From the NCBI RefSeq assembly GCF_003012705.1, contig NZ_PXYL01000006.1, forward strand, positions 186,001 through 250,000: a stretch of 64,000 bases of DNA, read 5' to 3'. This document shows, piece by piece, positions 8,028 through 16,464 of this stretch. The position numbers were made by a program, and so were the translations under genes. Every line of letters starts with the position of its first letter. Position 1 is the first letter of the stretch. Under the pieces are notes generated by a model that saw only the letters and a list, made by a program, of their open reading frames with translations, was not told where the DNA came from and searched no databases. This DNA comes from Pseudaminobacter soli (ex Li et al. 2025) (lineage in GTDB: Bacteria; Pseudomonadota; Alphaproteobacteria; Rhizobiales; Rhizobiaceae).

Positions 8028-8948
8028 TTGAAGCCGCTGCAAACGTCGTCGGGTGATGTACTGGCGGATCGCCGCGCCGATTACGCAGAAATGCTGTTCG
8101 GTTCGGGCGATCATGCTGCCGCCGCCGAGCTGATGCTCGGTGCGCTGGAGCTCGTGCCGCAATGGGCACTGGGCTGGTTCCGGCTCGGCGAAATGCATGA
8201 GGCGGCCAGCGACAAGGCCGGGGCTGCGAAGGCCTGGCGCCATGCGCTGGAGCTTGAGCCGGAAGACAGGTTCGGCGCGGGGCTGAAGCTCGAGTTGATC
8301 GGCGAGGCAGGCCCGGGCGGTGCACCGCCCAGCGCCTTCGTTGAGGCGCTGTTCGACCAATACGCGCCCAAATTCGACGACTCGCTCGTCAACCGGCTGG
8401 CCTACAATGTGCCGGCCCTGCTCGACGCGGCAATCCGCGTTGTGCATCCCGGACGCTTCCCAAGCGCCAGCGATCTCGGCTGCGGCACCGGCCTGATGGG
8501 CGAAAAGCTGCGCCCATATTGCGACCATCTCGAAGGCTACGACATTTCAGCCGGTATGCTCAATGTCGCACGCGGCAAGGGCGTCTACGATCGTCTGGTC
8601 AAGGCCGACCTGCAGACGCTCGCATATGACGGCGCGCAGGTCGATCTCGTCGCGGCGGCGGATGTTTTCATGTATGTCGGCACGCTGGAAAAGGTCACTG
8701 CCACGGCAGCTTCGATGCTGCGGGAAGGAGGGCTGTTCGCCTTCTCGGTGGAATATTGGCGAGGAGAGGGGGATCTCATCCTCCAGCCCTCGCGACGCTA
8801 CGCACATTCGGAGAATTATGTGCGTAGCGTCTTGAACCAGAATGCCCTTACCCTTCTATCTCTCGAAACCCACATCATCAGACTGGATCGCGGCCAACCC
8901 ATCGAGGGCCTGATCGTGATCGCGCGCAAAGACCTCTCGGCGCGCTGA
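8028..8948 (+). CDS. TPR-containing class I SAM-dependent methyltransferase
   Basis: A protein of about 306 residues. The N-terminal 90 residues carry tetratricopeptide-like helices (ADYAEMLFGSGDHAAAAELM, then WALGWFRLGEMHEAASDKAG). A Rossmann methyltransferase domain follows, with the SAM loop SDLGCGTGLMGEKL near residue 147 and an acidic residue in EGYDISAGML. The start is uncertain. TTG at 8028 gives a natural-looking N-terminus; TTG at 7941 would add 29 unconvincing residues but has a nearby AGG. It sits between the divergent halves of the ligase/helicase repair cluster. The substrate is unknown and a link to repair is only suggested by position. Confidence 0.88.
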   Translation: MKPLQTSSGDVLADRRADYAEMLFGSGDHAAAAELMLGALELVPQWALGWFRLGEMHEAASDKAGAAKAWRHALELEPEDRFGAGLKLELIGEAGPGGAPPSAFVEALFDQYAPKFDDSLVNRLAYNVPALLDAAIRVVHPGRFPSASDLGCGTGLMGEKLRPYCDHLEGYDISAGMLNVARGKGVYDRLVKADLQTLAYDGAQVDLVAAADVFMYVGTLEKVTATAASMLREGGLFAFSVEYWRGEGDLILQPSRRYAHSENYVRSVLNQNALTLLSLETHIIRLDRGQPIEGLIVIARKDLSAR

Positions 8949-8978
8949 GCTTTTCTTCCGATATGCCTATTGGCCCGT

Positions 8979-9158
8979 TCATGGACGGTCCATCATTCCG
9001 CGCGAGCGCAACGGCCTTTCAGCCGGCTTCGCAGTCGTGCCTGCCTGCGATTGCAGGATGCTTTGCTGCAGTTCACGAACGAGCTTCTCCAGCGCAGCGA
9101 CGCGCGCTTCGAGCGCGATAATCCGCTCGCTATCGGAACTGTCCTGGTCTGTCTTCAC
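8979..9158 (-). CDS. Small coiled-coil protein (59 aa)
   Basis: A 59-residue frame starting with GTG at 9158, preceded nine bases upstream by GAGG. After an acidic, serine-rich start, residues 12-36 form a regular heptad coiled coil (IIALEARVAALEKLVRELQQ), followed by a basic proline-rich tail. It resembles short SlyX-like coiled-coil proteins, but I cannot assign it. It fills the otherwise empty interval between the methyltransferase and the helicase. The amphipathic periodicity is the main argument that it is real. Confidence 0.55.
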   Translation of the reverse strand: MKTDQDSSDSERIIALEARVAALEKLVRELQQSILQSQAGTTAKPAERPLRSRGMMDRP

Positions 9159-9290
9159 TCTGGGCCTCGTCGCAAAATTCGAACCAGCACTAACGGATCG
9201 GCCGGCAGCTGTCAGTCTCCCGGGATAAATGATCCTGTTTTGTTCGCAAAATCGCTTGGCGGCCGGTTCGCGCCGCGCTAGTTCTGGCGC

Positions 9291-11807
9291 GTGAACGACC
9301 AGAGCCGACCAGAGCCGAGCGAGCAATCCGCCATTCTGCCCGAACCGTTCCTGAAATGGTTTGCGGGTCGCGGCTGGTCGCCGCGCGCCCATCAGCTCGA
9401 TCTGCTTTCGCGCGCGCAGGCCGGAAAGTCGGTGCTGCTGATCGCGCCGACAGGCGCGGGGAAGACGCTTGCCGGCTTTCTGCCCACGCTGGTCGATCTG
9501 GCAAACACGCCGAAGCGCCGGCCGGGCCAAGCGCGGCGGGGTACCCACACGCTCTATATCTCGCCGCTCAAGGCGCTTGCCGTCGACATCGAACGCAACC
9601 TCGGAAAGCCGGTGGCCGAGATCGGCCTGCCGATCACGATGGAGACACGCACGGGCGACACGCCCGCCCACAAGCGCCAGCGTCAGAAACTGGTGCCGCC
9701 CGATATTCTGATGACAACGCCGGAGCAGCTTGCGCTGTTGATCGCCTCGCCGGATGCGCCGCGCTTTTTCGAGGATCTGCGCTACATCGTGCTCGACGAG
9801 TTGCATTCGCTGGTCACTTCCAAGCGCGGTCATCTGCTGTCGCTCGGGCTGGCGCGGCTGCGCCGTTTCGTGCCCGATCTTCAAGCCATCGGCCTCTCCG
9901 CCACCGTTTCCGACCCCGACGAGTTGCGCCGCTGGCTGGTCGGGCAAAATCCGCCCGGCGACATGGCCGACCTGATCGAGGTCGCGGGCGGCGCCAAGCC
10001 GGAGATCAGTATTCTGAACTCGGAGGAGCGCGTGCCGTGGGCTGGCCACTCAGCCCGCTATGCCATCCCCGAAATCTATGAGGCGATCCGGCGTCACAAG
10101 ACCACGCTGCTTTTCGTCAACACGCGCAGCCAGGCCGAGTTCCTGTTCCAGGAGCTTTGGCGCGCCAATGATGACAATCTGCCGATTGCGCTGCACCACG
10201 GCTCGCTCGATGTCAGCCAGCGCCGCCGCGTCGAAAAGGCGATGGAGACCAACAGCCTGCGCGCCATCGTCGCCACTTCCACCCTCGACCTCGGCATCGA
10301 CTGGGGCGATGTCGATCTCGTCGTGCATGTCGGCGCGCCGAAGGGCGCAAGTCGGCTGGCCCAGCGCATTGGTCGCTCCAATCACCGCATGGACGAGCCC
10401 AGCCAGGCCATCCTCATTCCCGCCAACCGCTTCGAGGTGCTCGAATGCCGGGCGGCGCTAGAGGCCAATTATCTCGGCGCGCAGGATACGCCGCCGCTGG
10501 TCGAAGGCGCGCTCGACGTGCTTTGCCAGCATGTGCTCGGCTGCGCCTGCGGCGCGCCCTTCCGCGCCGACGATCTTTTCGAGGAAGTGCGCACGGCGGC
10601 ACCTTACGCCGTGCTCGACCGCCACACCTTCGACCGGGTCGTCGATTTCGTCGCCACCGGCGGCTATGCGCTGAAAAGCTATGAGCGCTATGCCCGCATC
10701 AAGCTGACCAAGGACGGCACCTGGCGCATCAGCCATCCGCGCGTCGCTCAGCAATATCGGCTCAATGTAGGCACCATCATCGAGGTGCCGTCGCTCACCG
10801 TGCGCTATGTGCGCGAGGGCAGGGGGCTGGCCGCGCGCGGCGGGCCGGCGCTCGGCAAGATCGAAGAGGCGTTTCTGGAGACGCTGGTGCCGGGTGACAC
10901 CTTCCTGTTTTCCGGCAAGGTGCTGCGCTTCGAGGGTATCCGTGAGAACGAATGCTTCGTCTCCAACGCGCCGGGCAAGGATGCCAAGGTGCCCTATTAT
11001 GGCGGTGGCAAGTTCCCGCTTTCCACCTATCTGGCCGAGGTCGTGCGCGCCATGTTGGCCGATCCCGATCGCTGGAAGCAACTGCCCGACCAGGTCGCCG
11101 ACTGGCTGCGGTTGCAATCGGAAAAATCCATCCTGCCGAAGCGCACTGACCTGCTTATCGAAACCTTCCCGCGCGGCGGGCGCCACTACATGGTGGCCTA
11201 TCCCTTCGAGGGGCGGCCTGCGCACCAGACGCTCGGCATGCTGCTCACCCGCCGGTTGGAGCGCGCCGGCGCGCGGCCCCTCGGCTTCGTCGCCACCGAC
11301 TACGCGCTGGCGATCTGGTCGCTCGGCGACATGGGGCGGATGTTCAGGCGCGAGCTGCCGCTCGGTCAGCTGTTCGATGAGGACATGCTGGGCGACGATC
11401 TCGACGCCTGGCTCGGAGACAGCTGGATGCTGAAGCGCACCTTCCGCAACTGCGCGCTGATCTCGGGGCTGATCGAAAAGCGCCATCCTGGACAGGAAAA
11501 GAGCGGCCGGCAGGTGAATGTCTCGGCCGATCTCATTTACGACGTGCTCCGCAGCCATGAGCCCGACCACATTCTGCTACAAGCTACGCGCGCCGATGCC
11601 GCAATGGGCCTGCTGGACGTCAGGAGGCTCGGCGAGATGCTCTCGCGCATACGCGGCCGAATCGTGCATAAACCGTTGGAGCAGATTTCACCACTGGCAG
11701 TGCCTATCATGCTGGAGATCGGCAAGGAGTCGGTTCGCGGCGATGCCGACGACACCCTTCTGCTGGAAGCCGAGGGCATTATCGAGGAGGCCATGGGGCC
11801 GCAATGA
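9291..11807 (+). CDS. Ligase-associated DEXH-box DNA helicase (Lhr family)
   Basis: An 838-residue superfamily 2 helicase. Walker A is APTGAGKT (GKT at residues 57-59), motif II is DELH at 169-172, motif III LSATV, and motif VI QRIGRSNH. A long C-terminal Lhr-core region follows. Lhr-core proteins are ATP-dependent 3'-5' DNA helicases. The GTG at 9291 is the only reasonable start, since the next in-frame Met follows the Walker A motif. Its stop overlaps the pdeM start (ATGA). It completes the ligase, exonuclease, helicase and phosphoesterase set, here arranged as two divergent operons. Confidence 0.95.
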   Translation: MNDQSRPEPSEQSAILPEPFLKWFAGRGWSPRAHQLDLLSRAQAGKSVLLIAPTGAGKTLAGFLPTLVDLANTPKRRPGQARRGTHTLYISPLKALAVDIERNLGKPVAEIGLPITMETRTGDTPAHKRQRQKLVPPDILMTTPEQLALLIASPDAPRFFEDLRYIVLDELHSLVTSKRGHLLSLGLARLRRFVPDLQAIGLSATVSDPDELRRWLVGQNPPGDMADLIEVAGGAKPEISILNSEERVPWAGHSARYAIPEIYEAIRRHKTTLLFVNTRSQAEFLFQELWRANDDNLPIALHHGSLDVSQRRRVEKAMETNSLRAIVATSTLDLGIDWGDVDLVVHVGAPKGASRLAQRIGRSNHRMDEPSQAILIPANRFEVLECRAALEANYLGAQDTPPLVEGALDVLCQHVLGCACGAPFRADDLFEEVRTAAPYAVLDRHTFDRVVDFVATGGYALKSYERYARIKLTKDGTWRISHPRVAQQYRLNVGTIIEVPSLTVRYVREGRGLAARGGPALGKIEEAFLETLVPGDTFLFSGKVLRFEGIRENECFVSNAPGKDAKVPYYGGGKFPLSTYLAEVVRAMLADPDRWKQLPDQVADWLRLQSEKSILPKRTDLLIETFPRGGRHYMVAYPFEGRPAHQTLGMLLTRRLERAGARPLGFVATDYALAIWSLGDMGRMFRRELPLGQLFDEDMLGDDLDAWLGDSWMLKRTFRNCALISGLIEKRHPGQEKSGRQVNVSADLIYDVLRSHEPDHILLQATRADAAMGLLDVRRLGEMLSRIRGRIVHKPLEQISPLAVPIMLEIGKESVRGDADDTLLLEAEGIIEEAMGPQ

Positions 11808-12517
11808 GCAGTCTGGCGCACAAGGCCCGGCAACCGCGCGACGAGGCGATCATCATTGCCGGCGAGCGCGTGGTCTGCGACCGGCGCGGCGTCCTGTTCG
11901 CGCCCGAGCTCGAACTGCTCGTCGTCTCGGACCTGCATTTGGAAAAAGGCTCGTCCTATGCGCGGCGCGGCGCACTGCTGCCGCCTTACGATACCGCGAC
12001 CACGCTTCAGCATCTCGCCGCAGTCATCGACCACTACCGCCCGCGGCGGGTGATCAGCCTTGGCGACAGCTTTCACGATGGCGAGGGCGCCGCGCGTCTG
12101 CCCGATATATTCCGCAACGCGCTGGAAGCGTTGATGACAGGCCGCGACTGGTTCTGGGTGGCCGGCAACCACGATCCGCAGGCGCCAGCCGGACTTCCCG
12201 GCGACACGGTGGGCGAGATCCATGTCGGGGGCCTAAGCTTCCGTCACGAGCCGTCGGCCACTCCGGTCGAAGGCGAGATCGCCGGCCACCTGCACCCTTG
12301 CGCGCGCATTGTGCAGCGCGGCCGGTCGGTGCGCCGCCGCTGCTTCGCCAGCGACGGCAGCCGCATCGTCATGCCGGCCTTCGGCGCCTATACCGGCTCG
12401 CTCAACGTGCTCGACCGCGCCTATCAGGGCCTGTTCGATTGGGAGAAGTTCCGCGCCTATATGCTCGGCTCCCACCGCATCTTTTCCATTGCGGGTGCGA
12501 TGCTGCATCCGGGCTAG
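11804..12517 (+). CDS. pdeM: Ligase-associated endonuclease/phosphoesterase PdeM
   Basis: A 237-residue calcineurin-like metallophosphoesterase. The metal-binding motifs are visible in order: SDLHLEKGSSYARRG, GDSFHD, GNHDPQ and GHLHP. This family is annotated as ligase-associated DNA damage response endonuclease PdeM. Translation is coupled to the helicase by an ATGA overlap. It probably trims DNA ends or nicks alongside the ligase and exonuclease; the exact substrate is not shown by the sequence. Confidence 0.93.
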   Translation: MSSLAHKARQPRDEAIIIAGERVVCDRRGVLFAPELELLVVSDLHLEKGSSYARRGALLPPYDTATTLQHLAAVIDHYRPRRVISLGDSFHDGEGAARLPDIFRNALEALMTGRDWFWVAGNHDPQAPAGLPGDTVGEIHVGGLSFRHEPSATPVEGEIAGHLHPCARIVQRGRSVRRRCFASDGSRIVMPAFGAYTGSLNVLDRAYQGLFDWEKFRAYMLGSHRIFSIAGAMLHPG

Positions 12518-12523
12518 GACTGG

Positions 12524-12553
12524 TTGGTCGGAAGGGGCTTACGCCCCATCCAA
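12524..12553. terminator. Hairpin between convergent genes pdeM and TIGR02186
   Basis: A GGGGC-TTAC-GCCCC hairpin (12534-12547) has outer TTGG/CCAA pairs, with an imperfect middle. It lies exactly between two converging genes. There is no T-tract, so it would act weakly or with a partner factor. Confidence 0.4.
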
Positions 12554-13339
12554 TCAATCCTTCCTGAAGATGATGCGGCCGAGCCAGCCGGTGATCATGG
12601 CCAGCACCACGGCAAAGATGCCGAACCAGAGGCTGTGACGCATGGCGAAGCGGTAGATCGCCTGCTCGAAGCCTGACTTGTAGATCGCCAGCTGCGCCGA
12701 GGTCTCCTTGATGAAGACGCCGTTGCGGAACAGGAAGGCGCGCGCGCGGTGCGTGCCCACCGGCACGTCGGGTGCCAGGAGCAGCTTGGCGCGAAAGAGG
12801 TTGGCCGACAGGAACTGCACGCCGCCGATGCGCTCGCTGTAGAGGCCCGTCTTCTGCTTGAGTTCCCTCAGCGCGGCCACAAAGCCGGCGATGGTTGCCG
12901 GGCTTTCCGTTGTGTCCACCGGCGCGATGTGCAGATTGTTGGCGCCCAGCGAGAGCTGCCGGTATTTTTCGGGGTCCGCCATGTCCTGCCATGGGCGCGT
13001 GGTGGCGACCGAGTAGGACGACGGCACATTGTCGAAGGTCTCTGAATCGACGTTGATCCACATGCCGAGGACGCGGGCCTTGCGGCGCACCACGACCGGG
13101 CGGGTCGGTCCCTCGAGCGCGACGATCACGTCATAGCGCCCCTGTCGTGCCAGTAGCGGATCTGAATTCTCGATCGCGCCGAAGATGGTCAGGTCGGCGC
13201 CGGTGAAATCGGCGGTGATGGCGATGCGGTCGGTCGAGAGGCCGATCTGGATCGTTTCCTGTGGCAGCTCCACCGCAGGCGCCGGCGTTGCAGACAGCCA
13301 GGCAAGGGCAATGGCGGCCAGTGCCGCCACCGGCCTCAT
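12554..13339 (-). CDS. TIGR02186 family exported, membrane-anchored protein
   Basis: A 261-residue protein with an N-terminal signal peptide (MRPVAALAAIALAWLSATPAPA) and a C-terminal transmembrane helix (SLWFGIFAVVLAMITGWLGR) ending in a basic tail. The middle is beta-rich and periplasmic. It matches the alphaproteobacterial family known as TIGR02186, which is usually encoded next to a TauE/SafE permease, as here. The start overlaps the permease stop by four bases (ATGA). Function is unknown; a periplasmic accessory to the anion exporter is the natural inference. Confidence 0.85.
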   Translation of the reverse strand: MRPVAALAAIALAWLSATPAPAVELPQETIQIGLSTDRIAITADFTGADLTIFGAIENSDPLLARQGRYDVIVALEGPTRPVVVRRKARVLGMWINVDSETFDNVPSSYSVATTRPWQDMADPEKYRQLSLGANNLHIAPVDTTESPATIAGFVAALRELKQKTGLYSERIGGVQFLSANLFRAKLLLAPDVPVGTHRARAFLFRNGVFIKETSAQLAIYKSGFEQAIYRFAMRHSLWFGIFAVVLAMITGWLGRIIFRKD

Positions 13340-14265
13340 AGGTGGCCTCCGTCGACGCCGCTCAGCGAATAGACATTGGCAGGCTGTACGAACAGGTCGA
13401 AGGCAAGGCGTAGCGCCACTGCCAGCACCAGCAGCGCAAGCAGTGCCCGCAGCTGCTCGCCGCGCAGCCTCTGCCCGGCCTTGGCGCCATATTGTGCGCC
13501 GGCCACGCCGCCCACCATCAGCACGAAGGCGAGCACGATGTCGACGGTCTGGTTGGTGGTGGCATGCACGATGGTCGTGTAGGCCGAAACGAAAATGATT
13601 TGGAACAGTGAGGTGCCGATGACGACGTTGGTCGGCACCTTCAGCAGATAGATCAGCGCCGGCACCATGATGAAGCCGCCGCCCACGCCCATGATGGACG
13701 ACAGGAAGCCGATGGCCGCGCCGAGCCCCAGAACCGGAATGATGCTGACGAAGAGTTTCGAGGCGCGAAAGCGCATCTTCAGCGGCAGGCGGTGGATCCA
13801 GTTGTGCTGACCGGGCTTCTTCAGCGTCGGTGCTGCTCCACCCTTGGACTGGCGCAGCGCGTTGACGCTCTCCACCATCATCATCCCGCCGACCGAGCCG
13901 AGCAGCACGACGTAGAGCAGCGAGATGAACAGGTCGAGCTGGCCGATGGCGCGCAGCAGCGAGAACACGTAAATGCCCAGCGTCGAGCCAAACACGCCGC
14001 CCACAAGAAGCATCCCGCCCAATTTGAAATCGAGCGTTCCTCGCTTGAAATGGGCAAGCGCACCCGAGAAGGACGAGGCGATGACCTGGTTGGCGCCGGT
14101 GGCCACCGCGATTGCCGGTGGGATGTTGTAGAAGATCAGGAGCGGGGTGATGAGGAAGCCGCCGCCGACGCCGAACATGCCCGACAAAAATCCCACCGCC
14201 GCGCCCATGGCGAGCAGCACGAAGATATTGACCGACAATTCAGCGATCGGGAGATAGATACCCAC
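13336..14265 (-). CDS. TauE/SafE family sulfite/anion exporter
   Basis: A 309-residue membrane protein with two homologous halves. Each begins with the family's glycine-rich motif (GFLSGMFGVGGGFLITP at residues 25-41 and GFLSSIMGVGGGFIMVP at 185-201). TauE/SafE proteins move sulfite, sulfoacetate or other small organosulfur anions across the inner membrane. It is the first gene of a two-gene operon with the TIGR02186 protein. The specific substrate is unknown. Confidence 0.93.
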   Translation of the reverse strand: MGIYLPIAELSVNIFVLLAMGAAVGFLSGMFGVGGGFLITPLLIFYNIPPAIAVATGANQVIASSFSGALAHFKRGTLDFKLGGMLLVGGVFGSTLGIYVFSLLRAIGQLDLFISLLYVVLLGSVGGMMMVESVNALRQSKGGAAPTLKKPGQHNWIHRLPLKMRFRASKLFVSIIPVLGLGAAIGFLSSIMGVGGGFIMVPALIYLLKVPTNVVIGTSLFQIIFVSAYTTIVHATTNQTVDIVLAFVLMVGGVAGAQYGAKAGQRLRGEQLRALLALLVLAVALRLAFDLFVQPANVYSLSGVDGGHL

Positions 14266-14484
14266 CCGTCAAACTCTACGCTATGCCCGCCGGCGAAGTC
14301 TGTTCCTTGCCTTGGGTGATTGCATGCCCTTGTGCCGACATTGCGGCAAAATCAAAGGTCGGCGTGCAGTCTAAAACGAAAAGCATGTCAACAGGTTAAC
14401 GATCGCGCCGATTGTCTGTCACATAGCGTCATAAGCGGTGTCTGGACGCGGAGGGTGCTCCCCCGCGTCAAAGCACGCTGAAAG

Positions 14485-14934
14485 TCATATACCGGTTTCG
14501 CGGCAGACGACCACCCGCCACCCGTCCGGGTCCTCATAGGTGTGGCTCCGTTCGAGCCAGTAGGGGTTTTCCGGCGCGACGGCTTCGTAGCCCATGCGGT
14601 GCATGCGCAGGTTGAGCCGTTCATAGGCGTCGGCATCGGTGATGTAGAGCACGATCAGGTTGTCGAGGCTCGGCGCCGGGCAGGGGCTGCCATGCGCATG
14701 CTGGGTGAATTCCAGGTGGACGCTTTTGCCCGGCAGCCCGAGCATGATGCCGTCATAGTCGACATGGCCGGCGAACCGAAAGAGTTCTGGCAGGCCAAGG
14801 CCATCGCGATAGAAGGCAATGACTTGCTCGAGCTTGTCGGTCGGACGCGCGACACGAACCTGGACCAGAACTGCGCCTTCGCCAAGTGTCTGGCTGGCCG
14901 CGTCTGCAGCGAGGGCATTGGAGCCATGGACCAT
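14485..14934 (-). CDS. VOC (glyoxalase/bleomycin-resistance fold) family protein
   Basis: A 149-residue protein of the vicinal-oxygen-chelate fold. It shows two beta-alpha-beta-beta-beta modules, with the metal-type residues expected in VQVRVARP, HLEFTQHAHG, LIVLYITDADAYERL and DPDGWRVVV. The family includes glyoxalases, dioxygenases and drug-binding proteins, so the activity cannot be named. It lies 13 bases downstream of the YdcZ-like transporter gene and is probably co-transcribed with it, opposite the LysR regulator. Confidence 0.87.
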   Translation of the reverse strand: MVHGSNALAADAASQTLGEGAVLVQVRVARPTDKLEQVIAFYRDGLGLPELFRFAGHVDYDGIMLGLPGKSVHLEFTQHAHGSPCPAPSLDNLIVLYITDADAYERLNLRMHRMGYEAVAPENPYWLERSHTYEDPDGWRVVVCRETGI

Positions 14935-14947
14935 GGCAAAACTCCTT

Positions 14948-15466
14948 TCAATGTTCTGCTGTTTCGGGGGTGGTTTGGATTAGCGCGGGCGCCGGTTGCG
15001 ATGACGCTTTGGACGACCCTTGCATCACGACGGCGCCGACCACGATGAAAGCCAGACCGATCAGGCGCGGCGCCGACAATGGTTTCTCGGCAAAGCCCAT
15101 CAGACCGAATTGGTCGATCGAGATCGAAGCGATCATCTGGCCCGCGATTACAGCGGCTATGAAGCCTGCCGCGCCGAGCTTGGGCGCGAGCAGTAGGGCG
15201 GCGGTGATGTAGAACACGCCGGCCGCGCCGCCGATCCAGATCCATTTGGGCGCTCCGGCGAGGCTGGCAAAGCTGGGCAGCGGCACCCGCATCGCCAGCA
15301 TCACCGGAAGCACGCAGAGCGCGCTGATGCCAAGCGAGACAAGCGTTGCCCAGAGCGGGTGACCGAGCATGCGGCCGAGCGCGGCGTTGGCGCCCGCCTG
15401 GAATGGTACGACGGCGCCGGCGACGACCGCGGCAATCATGAGGGACAAGGAACCGATTGCTTGCAT
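14948..15466 (-). CDS. YdcZ-type DMT family transporter
   Basis: A 172-residue protein with five hydrophobic segments, matching the short YdcZ branch of the drug/metabolite transporters (PFQAGANAALGRMLGHPLWA). I placed the start at the ATG at 15466, eight bases after a strong GGAGG; the longer GTG reading would overlap that ribosome-binding site. It is divergent from a LysR regulator, which probably controls it together with the VOC gene. The substrate is unknown. Confidence 0.9.
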   Translation of the reverse strand: MQAIGSLSLMIAAVVAGAVVPFQAGANAALGRMLGHPLWATLVSLGISALCVLPVMLAMRVPLPSFASLAGAPKWIWIGGAAGVFYITAALLLAPKLGAAGFIAAVIAGQMIASISIDQFGLMGFAEKPLSAPRLIGLAFIVVGAVVMQGSSKASSQPAPALIQTTPETAEH

Positions 15467-15524
15467 GTAGAGCACCTCCTTTCGGGTGCGCCGACTTCGT
15501 ATTCAATCACTTCATCGATGGGAA

Positions 15525-15546
15525 ATTCTGATATATCATTCAGAAT
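15525..15546. promoter_or_regulatory. Inverted repeat in the ydcZ-type/lysR intergenic region
   Basis: ATTCTGA-N8-TCAGAAT is a perfect 7-bp inverted repeat ending directly before the LysR ATG at 15547. Binding there would block the regulator's own ribosome-binding region and probably its promoter. It is a candidate LysR operator for autoregulation and for the divergent transporter. Confidence 0.5.
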
Positions 15547-16461
15547 ATGCACCAGATGAATAGTCTTCGAGGGATCGATCTCAACCTGCTCGTCGTCCTC
15601 GATGCTCTGCTTGCGGAGCGGCACGTTTCGCGCGCGGCCGTGCGGTTGAACATGAGCCAGCCAGCCGTCAGTCATGCGCTCGGCCGCCTGCGCGAACTGC
15701 TCGGCGATCCATTGCTGGTGCGAAGAGGTGGCGGGCTGGTTCCGACCACGCGGGCACTCGAACTCGCAAGACCGCTGGCTGACGCGCTCACCCAGGTGCG
15801 CGCCGTGCTTGGTCCCGTCCATTTCGATCCGGCAAGCCAGACCCACGCATTCAGGCTTGCCATGTCGGACTATGGCGCGGGACTTGTGCTGCCGCGGCTG
15901 GTTCGGAAGCTCCGCAGGGAGGCGCCGGGTATCGATCTCATCGTCACCCAGTCGAGCCGCGATGCGATGACCGCGCAGGTGTCGGACGGCGACATCGATC
16001 TGGCGCTCGGCGTCTTCCCCATGTTGCCGACGCGCCTGCAGTCGCAGGTGCTTTTCGAAGAGCGCTTCGTGTGCCTCCTCGATCGAAGCACTCTCGCAAC
16101 TGAAGACGGCCTTTCCTTCGATGCTTATATGGCGCGGCCGCATGCCCTGGTGGCGGTGCGCGGCGAAGCGGACACCGAGATCGACGACCGCGTGACGGCG
16201 CTGGGAGGCAGGCGGCGCGTGGCTCTCATTCTCCCGCACTGGAAGGTGGCTCCGGGCCTCATCGCCGGCACGGACCTCGTGCTGACAGTCGCGCGCCGGA
16301 GCCTCGAAAGCGTGGCACCTGACGAACGGCTGACCATCGTCGACGCCCCGTTTGCGATCCCGTCCTTTTCATTCGTCCAGATCTGGCATGAACGGCGCGA
16401 GGCCGACCCTGGCCATCGCTGGTTGCGCGAGGCCGTGGCCGAGGCCGCAGGTGGCAGCTAG
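15547..16461 (+). CDS. LysR family transcriptional regulator
   Basis: A 304-residue LysR-type regulator. The winged helix-turn-helix occupies residues 8-66 (DLNLLVVLDALLAERHVSRA, then LNMSQPAVSHALGRLRELLG). A periplasmic-binding-protein-like effector domain follows, with VSDGDIDLALG. The start is ATG at 15547; ATG at 15556 is an alternative. Neither has a clear ribosome-binding site because an inverted repeat occupies the space. It is divergent from the YdcZ-type transporter and VOC genes, its likely targets. Confidence 0.92.
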   Translation: MHQMNSLRGIDLNLLVVLDALLAERHVSRAAVRLNMSQPAVSHALGRLRELLGDPLLVRRGGGLVPTTRALELARPLADALTQVRAVLGPVHFDPASQTHAFRLAMSDYGAGLVLPRLVRKLRREAPGIDLIVTQSSRDAMTAQVSDGDIDLALGVFPMLPTRLQSQVLFEERFVCLLDRSTLATEDGLSFDAYMARPHALVAVRGEADTEIDDRVTALGGRRRVALILPHWKVAPGLIAGTDLVLTVARRSLESVAPDERLTIVDAPFAIPSFSFVQIWHERREADPGHRWLREAVAEAAGGS

Positions 16462-16464
16462 CGT

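Noticed and set aside
14415-14432. CTGTCAC...GTCAT stretch resembling a PHO box upstream of the TauE-type gene
   Set aside because: The spacing of the two half-sites is 10 rather than 11 bases and the second half lacks its first base. No phosphate gene is next to it.
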